Shown here one piece after another: positions 1 to 5,865 of a DNA stretch of 12,839 bases (position 1 is its first letter; every line of letters begins with the position of its first letter). Where the stretch lies: positions 1 to 12,839 of the forward strand of contig JAOAIA010000039.1 of NCBI GenBank assembly GCA_026414955.1. The letters run 5' to 3'. The DNA comes from Candidatus Bipolaricaulota bacterium (lineage in GTDB: Bacteria > Bipolaricaulota > Bipolaricaulia > RBG-16-55-9 > DRXL01). The notes under the pieces are model-generated. The model worked only from the letters and a program-made list of their open reading frames with translations. It did not search any database and was not told the origin of the DNA. The translations under genes and the position numbers were made by a program.

Positions 1-450
1 GGGCGGGAGTTGATGATGCTGACGGTGTAGATCCTCTAGCTCGTCAATCTTGTGGAGCACCGCCAGCAGATAGTCGGGCACGGGCACGGGACGCACATAC
101 TTGACCAGAGCGCGCAAGATCGCCTGCCGGATCCACCACGTGGCGTAGGTGCTGAACTTATACCCCAGCGCGGGATCGAACTTATCCACGGCCGTCATCA
201 ATCCCAGATTGCCCTCTTGGATGAGATCCATCAGCGGGATGCCCAGATGGCGGTATCGCTGGGCCACGCTGATCACCAAGCGCAAGTTGGCCGTAATCAA
301 CCGCTCCCGTGCCCTGGAATCTCCGCACGCGACGCGACGCGCTACCCGCCGCTCCTCCTCGGCGCTCAACAACGGATAACGCCCGATCTCACGCAGATAC
401 GCCTCCAACCCTTCTTCCCCCTGACGTCGGCGCACGGACTCTCTCATCAT
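1..450 (-). CDS. RNA polymerase sigma-70 family factor, partial (5' part)
   Basis: Directs RNA polymerase to promoters. The visible 150 residues hold region 1.2 (about 15-48, motif YLREIGRYPLLSAEEE) and regions 2.1-2.4 (about 50-125: LITANLRLVISVAQRY, DLIQEGNLGL, FSTYATWWIRQAI). The promoter-melting tryptophan pair is present (W105-W106). The gene runs off the left edge, so regions 3 and 4 are not seen. Start: tandem ATG ATG at 450/447, preceded by AGAGG and by an in-frame TAG 24 nt upstream. Region 1.1 is therefore absent, which suggests a group 2 (RpoS/SigB-like) or minimal primary factor. Compared from memory with E. coli RpoD, residues that read the -12 base and the extended -10 (T440, H455, E458) appear as L112, Y127 and A130. 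It diverges from the tRNA-Tyr/tuf operon. Family certain; group uncertain. Confidence 0.93.
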   Translation of the reverse strand, partial: MMRESVRRRQGEEGLEAYLREIGRYPLLSAEEERRVARRVACGDSRARERLITANLRLVISVAQRYRHLGIPLMDLIQEGNLGLMTAVDKFDPALGYKFSTYATWWIRQAILRALVKYVRPVPVPDYLLAVLHKIDELEDLHRQHHQLPP

Positions 451-468
451 AAGAATCGCCTCTGCCAG

Positions 469-497
469 ATTCTAACCGGCCGTGCCCACCTAGACAC
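469..497 (-). promoter_or_regulatory. Possible promoter of the sigma-factor gene
   Basis: On the minus strand TAGAAT (469-474, 5/6 to the -10 consensus) lies 17 nt downstream of GTGTCT (492-497, 3/6 to the -35 consensus). Transcription would start close to the AGAGG before the tandem ATG. The -35 match is weak, so this is tentative. Confidence 0.3.
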
Positions 498-541
498 TGA
501 CAGAACGCAGAGAGAAAGTTGATAGGGGTCAGCCGGGCCTA

Positions 542-570
542 TGGAAATTGCGGGCGCGCTGGGGTAAAAT
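542..570 (+). promoter_or_regulatory. Sigma-70-type promoter of tRNA-Tyr
   Basis: TGGAAA (542-547, 4/6) and TAAAAT (565-570, 5/6) are separated by 17 nt. The expected start lies about 8 nt before the mature tRNA-Tyr 5' end at 585. It is probably the most upstream promoter of the whole tRNA-tuf-rpoB operon. Confidence 0.6.
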
Positions 571-584
571 AAGGGCAGAGCGGC

Positions 585-672
585 GCCGGGGTACCGAAGC
601 GGCCAAACGGGACGGACTGTAAATCCGTTGGCCTATGCGCCTACGGGGGTTCAAATCCCTCCCCCGGCACCA
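585..672 (+). tRNA. tRNA-Tyr (GTA)
   Basis: The acceptor stem GCCGGGG (585-591) pairs with CCCCGGC; discriminator A and an encoded CCA follow, ending at 672. Anticodon stem ACGGA/TCCGT encloses loop CTGTAAA, giving anticodon GTA. The T arm is GGGGG-TTCAAAT-CCCTC. The long variable arm (88 nt in total) is the class II form expected of bacterial tRNA-Tyr. Its position upstream of tRNA-Thr and tuf recalls the tyrU-glyT-thrT-tufB order of enterobacteria. Confidence 0.97.
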
Positions 673-673
673 T

Positions 674-702
674 TTGCGTTGGACGTGATTTTTTTCTATA
701 AT
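674..702 (+). promoter_or_regulatory. Promoter between tRNA-Tyr and tRNA-Thr/tuf
   Basis: A perfect TATAAT (697-702) lies 17 nt downstream of TTGCGT (674-679; the TTG triplet is conserved, 3/6 overall). The -35 hexamer begins one base after the CCA end of tRNA-Tyr, so the spacer between the two tRNAs is mostly promoter. The start would be near 709, giving a leader of about 30 nt before tRNA-Thr. It probably adds transcription into tuf and the downstream operon. Confidence 0.7.
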
Positions 703-740
703 AGCGTGTTTTTGGGAGTACCTCTCGCCGGATGCGCTTG

Positions 741-815
741 GCCCGCGTAGCTCAGAGGTGGAGCGTTCCCTTGGTAAGGGAAAGGTCACCGGTTCGATTC
801 CGGTCGCGGGCTCCA
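741..815 (+). tRNA. tRNA-Thr (GGT)
   Basis: The acceptor GCCCGCG (741-747) pairs with CGCGGGC (805-811); discriminator T and an encoded CCA end at 815. Anticodon stem TTCCC/GGGAA encloses loop TTGGTAA, giving anticodon GGT. The T arm is ACCGG-TTCGATT-CCGGT. It lies 43 nt upstream of tuf and is probably cut from the same primary transcript. Confidence 0.97.
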
Positions 816-858
816 CGGCAGAGTTTATCTTCGCGTTGGCATCTACAGAGGAGGAGTT

Positions 859-2067
<1,209 letters not shown>

Positions 2068-2082
2068 GGGAGCAGGAGAACC

Positions 2083-2232
2083 ATGCCGCAGGAGCACGTG
2101 ACGCTGGCGTGCACCGTCTGCCGCCATCGCAATTATCACACGACCAAGAACCCCAAGAACGTGCGGAACAAATTAGAGCTGAAGAAGTACTGCAAGTGGT
2201 GTCGCAAGCACACGCCGCACAAGGAAGTGTGA
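2083..2232 (+). CDS. rpmG: 50S ribosomal protein L33 (zinc-ribbon form)
   Basis: A 49-residue large-subunit ribosomal protein. It has the zinc-ribbon pairs CTVC (10-13) and CKWC (37-40), so this is the four-cysteine, zinc-binding type rather than the cysteine-free paralogue some bacteria express under zinc starvation. ATG at 2083 follows AGGAGA (2073-2078). The protein is basic (runs such as NPKNVRNKLELKKYCKWC), as expected for an rRNA binder. The order tuf-rpmG-tRNA-Trp-secE-nusG is widespread in bacteria. The stop codon ends only 5 nt before the tRNA-Trp 5' end. Confidence 0.95.
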   Translation: MPQEHVTLACTVCRHRNYHTTKNPKNVRNKLELKKYCKWCRKHTPHKEV

Positions 2233-2237
2233 GAGAT

Positions 2238-2310
2238 AGGCCCGTAGCTCAACTGGCAGAGCAACCGACTCCAAATCGGTAGGTTGGGGGTTCAAATCCT
2301 CCCGGGCCTG
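2238..2310 (+). tRNA. tRNA-Trp (CCA)
   Basis: The acceptor AGGCCCG (2238-2244) pairs with CGGGCCT (2303-2309), with discriminator G as usual for tRNA-Trp. Anticodon stem ACCGA/TCGGT encloses loop CTCCAAA, giving anticodon CCA. The T arm is GGGGG-TTCAAAT-CCTCC. The 3' CCA is not encoded (the next bases are AGA), unlike the tRNA-Tyr and tRNA-Thr genes of this window, so CCA must be added after processing. It lies inside the mRNA between rpmG and secE. Confidence 0.97.
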
Positions 2311-2322
2311 AGAGGAGCTATC

Positions 2323-2514
2323 ATGCGAGATCGCGTCGTCACGTTCTTTCGCGAGATCTACGGGGAGTTCCGGCGGGTGAGCTGGCCCAGCCGCCTGGAG
2401 GTCATTGGCTTGACAACGTTGGTGATCATCATCATCGTGTTGCTGTCTATCTATGTCGGGATATGGGATTGGATCTTTCGTAACTTCGTGGAGTTCTTAT
2501 TACAGCGACGGTAA
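2323..2514 (+). CDS. secE: Preprotein translocase subunit SecE
   Basis: A small essential subunit of the SecYEG channel that clamps SecY in the cytoplasmic membrane. 63 aa, the short single-span form typical of non-enterobacteria. An amphipathic N-terminal helix is followed by the conserved RVSWPSRLEV motif (18-27) and one hydrophobic span at about 27-47. The start ATG 2323 is preceded by AGAGGAG (2311-2317), which begins directly after the last base of tRNA-Trp. A longer in-frame start at 2284 would lie inside the tRNA and is rejected. nusG follows 4 nt after the stop. Confidence 0.95.
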   Translation: MRDRVVTFFREIYGEFRRVSWPSRLEVIGLTTLVIIIIVLLSIYVGIWDWIFRNFVEFLLQRR

Positions 2515-2518
2515 CCCT

Positions 2519-3598
2519 ATGAAACGGTGGTATGCGATTCAGACCTATGCGGGCAGTGAGCTGAAGGTCGCCGAGCTGTTAGAGGAGCGCGTGCGCCAGT
2601 TGGGCTTAGAACGCAAGGTCGCCGCTTTTCAGGTGAACGGGAACGAGGTGCGCTTCTTGGCCCCCGTCGAGGAAGTGATCACGTCTAAAGCTCGTCGCGG
2701 GCGCACCGGGGAGTATCGCGTTCCCTACGAGTACGAGCTGAAGATCGAGCCGAATAAGCGCATCCAGAAGGGTGATATTATCGCGGTCAAGCCCGCCAAA
2801 TCTATGAGCTTCGACGCCAAAGTGAAGAGCATCGAGACGCTCCAGAGAGTTATCGTGGAGATGAGCAATCGCAATGAAGAAGAATTTCTCATTCCCTTGG
2901 AGAAGCGCATTCGGCGCGATATTCGCACCGGCGAGAAGATCCCGCCCAGCGTGCCCCTTACGACCGATTCCGACCCGAACTTTCGCACCCCGGCGGTCAA
3001 GACCACAGTCGTGCAGCGTGATCGCGTCAAGCGTGTGCAGCTTGAGCGACTCGATACCCATGAGACGGTGACCCTCCTTGTCCCGGAGAAGTATCTCGTC
3101 CGGCTCAAAGAGGGGGTCACGCTCAAGAAGGGCGACCTGATCGAGAAAGAAGACAAGATCGAGTCACGCGCGTCGGGTCTGGTCAAGATCAAAGAGTACA
3201 AGGACAAGCGCGTCGTGACGGTGCAGTATATCGAGAAGCGCCGACTCTTCCCTGGGTATATTTTCGCGTATATGGAGATGGGACAAGATGTCTTGCAGCT
3301 GCCGGAGGGGATCAAGTGTCGCTTTGTGGGCAATCCCCCTCTGCCGTTGAGCGAAGAGGATATGAAGGTGGTCAAGCGCAAGGCGGGTCTGCTCGAAGCC
3401 CCCAAGGCCGTTGGTCCCAAGATCGAAGTCGAGTTTGAGATCGGCGAGGTCGTGGAGATCATCGAGGGGCCGTTTGCGGACTTCACCGGGGCTATCGTCG
3501 AATTGGACAAGGAGCGCGAGATCGCCACGATTACTGTAAAAATCTTCGGGCGCGAGACGCGCGTAGACCTGCCGTTTGAGAGCATTCAGAAGATTTAG
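2519..3598 (+). CDS. nusG: Transcription termination/antitermination factor NusG with large insert
   Basis: Binds RNA polymerase, modulating pausing and Rho termination and linking it to the ribosome. 359 aa, about twice the E. coli length. The NGN domain starts with KRWYAIQTYAGSELKVAELL (2-21) and resumes at RRLFPGYIFAYMEM (241-254); the KOW domain spans about 305-359 (FEIGEVVEIIEGPFADFTGAI). Between them, about residues 58-238 form an extra domain rich in Lys, Glu and beta-type segments, including KGDIIAVKPAK and KGDLIEKEDKIESRASG, which look like a barrel-sandwich fold. Large NusG inserts are known from Thermotoga maritima and Aquifex. Start: ATG 2519 aligns with the family N-terminus. No clear Shine-Dalgarno is seen; the 4-nt gap after secE suggests translational coupling. 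Confidence 0.96.
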   Translation: MKRWYAIQTYAGSELKVAELLEERVRQLGLERKVAAFQVNGNEVRFLAPVEEVITSKARRGRTGEYRVPYEYELKIEPNKRIQKGDIIAVKPAKSMSFDAKVKSIETLQRVIVEMSNRNEEEFLIPLEKRIRRDIRTGEKIPPSVPLTTDSDPNFRTPAVKTTVVQRDRVKRVQLERLDTHETVTLLVPEKYLVRLKEGVTLKKGDLIEKEDKIESRASGLVKIKEYKDKRVVTVQYIEKRRLFPGYIFAYMEMGQDVLQLPEGIKCRFVGNPPLPLSEEDMKVVKRKAGLLEAPKAVGPKIEVEFEIGEVVEIIEGPFADFTGAIVELDKEREIATITVKIFGRETRVDLPFESIQKI

Positions 3599-3612
3599 GA
3601 GCGTGGAAGAGC

Positions 3613-4050
3613 ATGGCTGCGAAGAAGCAAGTCGTCGCGGTGGTGAAATTACAATTGCCCGCGGGGCAGGCGACGCCCGCGCCCCCCGTCGGGCCGGCGC
3701 TCGCCGAGCACAAGATCAATATCGCTGATTTCTGCAAAAAATTCAACGACGCGACGAAGAACGAGGAGAAGGGCTTAATTATCCCGGCCCAGATCACGGT
3801 CTACGCTGACCGCTCGTTCGATTTCGTGCTGAAAAAGCCCCCGGCGAGCGAGCTGCTCAAGCGGGCTGCAGGAGTCCCCAAAGGCTCCGGCCAGCCCCAT
3901 ACGGTCAAGGTGGGCAAGATCACCAAAGAGCAATTGCGGCGCATCGCCGAGATGAAGATGCCCGATATGAACGTCAATTCGGTCGAAGCCGCGATGAACA
4001 CCCTCGCGGGGACGGCACGCAATATGGGCATCGAAATTGTCGAAAGCTAG
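3613..4050 (+). CDS. rplK: 50S ribosomal protein L11
   Basis: Part of the GTPase-associated centre on 23S rRNA, at the base of the L7/L12 stalk. 145 aa, standard length. The N-terminal domain (about 1-72) carries the proline-rich LPAGQATPAPPVGPAL (15-30) that lines the thiostrepton site and contacts the factors. The linker KKPPASELL leads into the rRNA-binding C-terminal domain (about 78-145; GKITKEQLRRIAEMKMPDMN and the ending GTARNMGIEI). GGAAGAG (3604-3610) precedes ATG 3613, 14 nt after nusG. That gap is too short to hold an L1-binding leader like the one before E. coli rplK. Confidence 0.97.
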   Translation: MAAKKQVVAVVKLQLPAGQATPAPPVGPALAEHKINIADFCKKFNDATKNEEKGLIIPAQITVYADRSFDFVLKKPPASELLKRAAGVPKGSGQPHTVKVGKITKEQLRRIAEMKMPDMNVNSVEAAMNTLAGTARNMGIEIVES

Positions 4051-4059
4051 GAGAACTCT

Positions 4060-4773
4060 ATGGAGCGCAGCAAACGCTACGGCGCTGTGAAAGAGAAAGT
4101 GGACCGGACGAAGTTCTACGCAGTCGACGAAGCCGTCAAACTGATGAAGGAGTGCGCGACGGCCAAATTCGACGAGTCTGCGGATGCGGTCTTTCGATTG
4201 GCTGTGGACCCAAAGAAGAACGAGCACCGCATCCGGGGGACGGTGACGCTGCCGTATGGGACGGGCAAGGCCGTCACGGTGCTGGCGTTCGCCAAGGGCG
4301 ACAAGCTCAAGGAAGCTCAAGAAGCTGGGGCGGACTTCGTGGGCGGCGAGGATTTAGTGAAGAAGATCGAAGAGGGCTGGATGGAGTTTGATCGGGTGGT
4401 GGCGACGCCCGATATGATGGGCGTGGTGAGCAAGCTGGGCAAAGTGCTCGGCCCGCGCGGCCTGATGCCCAGCCCCAAGTCCGGCACGGTCACGCCTGAT
4501 ATTGGGACGGCCGTGAAAGAACTCAAACGGGGCAAGCTCGAATTCCGCCTCGACGAGTACGGCAACGTCCATTCGACGTTCGGGCGCTGCTCGTTCAGCG
4601 CGGAGCGCCTGAAAGAGAATTTGGTCGCGTTGGCGGCGGCCGTCCTTGACGAGAAGCCCGCCGACATCAAAGGGCGATTTATAAAGTCTATCACGATCAG
4701 CTCGACGATGGGGCCGGGGATCAAAGTCGACCCGGACGACCTACAAAAGCTGGTCGCCGCCAAGAGACTCTGA
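4060..4773 (+). CDS. rplA: 50S ribosomal protein L1
   Basis: The protein of the mobile L1 stalk, which assists E-site tRNA release; in many bacteria it also represses the L11-L1 mRNA. 237 aa, standard length. Seen: the domain I start (ERSKRYGAVKEKVDR), domain II motifs (VATPDMMG, LGKVLGPRGLMPSPKSGTVT) and the C-terminal rRNA-binding signature SSTMGPGIKVD near residues 214-224. TAGGAGA 5-11 nt upstream serves as Shine-Dalgarno and overlaps the rplK stop. rplJ begins 16 nt after its stop. Confidence 0.97.
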   Translation: MERSKRYGAVKEKVDRTKFYAVDEAVKLMKECATAKFDESADAVFRLAVDPKKNEHRIRGTVTLPYGTGKAVTVLAFAKGDKLKEAQEAGADFVGGEDLVKKIEEGWMEFDRVVATPDMMGVVSKLGKVLGPRGLMPSPKSGTVTPDIGTAVKELKRGKLEFRLDEYGNVHSTFGRCSFSAERLKENLVALAAAVLDEKPADIKGRFIKSITISSTMGPGIKVDPDDLQKLVAAKRL

Positions 4774-4789
4774 GCGTGGAGGAGTATCT

Positions 4790-5329
4790 ATGCCAACGGC
4801 AGAGAAAGAGCAGGCTGTCCGTCTGTTAGAAGAGCGTCTCAAGAGATCGAAAGCCCTGGTCTTTACGGACTTTCACGGGCTGACTGCGTCGGATATGGTC
4901 GAGCTGCGCCGCGAGTTTCGCAAGCACGGCTTGGAGTACCGGGTGGTGAAGAACAACGTGGCTCGATTGGCGGCGGAGCGCGTCGGCATCAAAGAGACGG
5001 ATTCGTACTTTCGTGGGCCGACAGGGCTCTGTATCAGTTATGATGATCCGGCGCTGGCGTTCAAGGTCTCCCACTCCCTGACGAAGAAGTTCGAGCACTA
5101 TAAGATCAAGGGCGGGGTGATGGAGGGCGTCGTGGTGAGCGCCGCCGAAGCCGAGCAGCTAGCGAATTTGCCCAGCCGCCATGAGCTGTTGGGGATGCTC
5201 GTCAGCGCGCTCCAGGCCCCGATGCAGCAGTTGGCGAGCGTGCTCCACGCTGTGGTGCGGGATTTTGTCAGCGTCGTGGACGAGGTGCGCAAGAAGCGCG
5301 AGGGGGAGCAGGCGCCCCCGGCGTCGTAA
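4790..5329 (+). CDS. rplJ: 50S ribosomal protein L10
   Basis: Base of the ribosomal stalk: its N-terminal domain binds 23S rRNA and its C-terminal helix carries L7/L12 dimers. 179 aa. Family signatures: ALVFTDFHGLTASDMVELR (22-40), KHGLEYRVVKNNVARLA (45-61), FRGPTGL (74-80), ANLPSRHELLGMLVSALQAP (125-144). A long helix (about 145-170, QQLASVLHAVVRDFVSVVDE) is the L12 platform. GGAGGAG precedes ATG 4790. With only 16 nt after rplA there is no room for the structured L10-binding leader that controls this gene in E. coli and B. subtilis. Confidence 0.97.
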   Translation: MPTAEKEQAVRLLEERLKRSKALVFTDFHGLTASDMVELRREFRKHGLEYRVVKNNVARLAAERVGIKETDSYFRGPTGLCISYDDPALAFKVSHSLTKKFEHYKIKGGVMEGVVVSAAEAEQLANLPSRHELLGMLVSALQAPMQQLASVLHAVVRDFVSVVDEVRKKREGEQAPPAS

Positions 5330-5366
5330 AGCATTGCAATCGAAATTTCTTGAGGAGGGATTTATC

Positions 5367-5762
5367 ATGGCTGTTAATGTGCAAGACTTAGTGGCGACGG
5401 TCGAGCAGATGACCGTCAAGGAGCTGTCGGATCTGGTCAAAGCATTGGAGGAGAGATTCGGCGTCAAGGCCTCTGCTGGGGTGCCGATGATGGTGGCGCC
5501 CATGCCCGGCGCGGCCGCTGGGGCCGGTGGAGCCACAGCGACGGCGGAGAAGACGACGTTCAAAGTCGTGCTCAAGAACGCGGGCCAGCAGAAAGTTCAG
5601 CTCATCAAGGTCGTGAAGGACATCACAGGGAAGGGCCTCAAGGAGAGCAAGGACTTGGTGGACCACGTCCCCGCGGTTATCAAAGATGGGGTCAACGAAG
5701 AAGAGGCCAACAAGATCAAGGAGCAGCTCGTCGCTGTCGGTGCTGAGGTTGAGATTCAATAG
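5367..5762 (+). CDS. rplL: 50S ribosomal protein L7/L12
   Basis: The multi-copy stalk protein that recruits and stimulates translational GTPases. 131 aa. The N-terminal dimerisation and L10-binding helices span about 1-35 (VQDLVATVEQMTVKELSDLV). A Met/Ala/Gly-rich hinge follows at about 37-58 (PMMVAPMPGAAAGAGG), then the C-terminal factor-binding domain at about 60-131 (TFKVVLKNAGQQKVQLIKVV; ITGKGLKESKDLV). A very strong TGAGGAGGGA Shine-Dalgarno sits 7 nt before ATG 5367, fitting the need for several copies per ribosome. The gap after rplL holds a probable attenuator. Confidence 0.97.
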   Translation: MAVNVQDLVATVEQMTVKELSDLVKALEERFGVKASAGVPMMVAPMPGAAAGAGGATATAEKTTFKVVLKNAGQQKVQLIKVVKDITGKGLKESKDLVDHVPAVIKDGVNEEEANKIKEQLVAVGAEVEIQ

Positions 5763-5803
5763 AGTTGAAGCTCATTTTTGGTAGAGAGGGTGAAGAGTGA
5801 TCT

Positions 5804-5842
5804 AGGCGGGGGCGCGCAAGCGCCCCAGCCTCCGTTGTTTTT
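5804..5842 (+). terminator. Terminator-like attenuator between rplL and rpoB
   Basis: GGGGCGC (5809-5815) pairs with GCGCCCC (5820-5826) around a GCAA tetraloop of GNRA type. Beyond a G/A mismatch the stem extends with AGGC/GCCT (5804-5807 with 5828-5831). CCG and then TTGTTTTT (5835-5842) follow. A partial terminator in this position is established in E. coli, where it lowers rpoB expression relative to ribosomal protein genes. The T tract is offset by 3 nt and interrupted by a G, fitting partial rather than full termination. Confidence 0.7.
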
Positions 5843-5865
5843 CCCCATCTCAGTGAAGGAGGGAT

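Noticed and set aside
52..522. A 156-codon plus-strand open frame over the sigma gene
   Set aside because: It is the shadow of a clear sigma-70 reading frame on the other strand; the translation shows no recognisable family.
548..570. TTGCGG (548-553) as -35 for tRNA-Tyr
   Set aside because: The spacing to TAAAAT would be 11 nt, too short for sigma-70; TGGAAA at 542 gives 17 nt.
2284..2322. Longer secE start inside tRNA-Trp
   Set aside because: The extra 13 codons translate tRNA sequence. ATG 2323 has a good Shine-Dalgarno and fits the family start.
2453..2518. Longer nusG start inside secE
   Set aside because: The extra N-terminal residues are the out-of-frame secE sequence, while ATG 2519 aligns with the NusG N-terminus.
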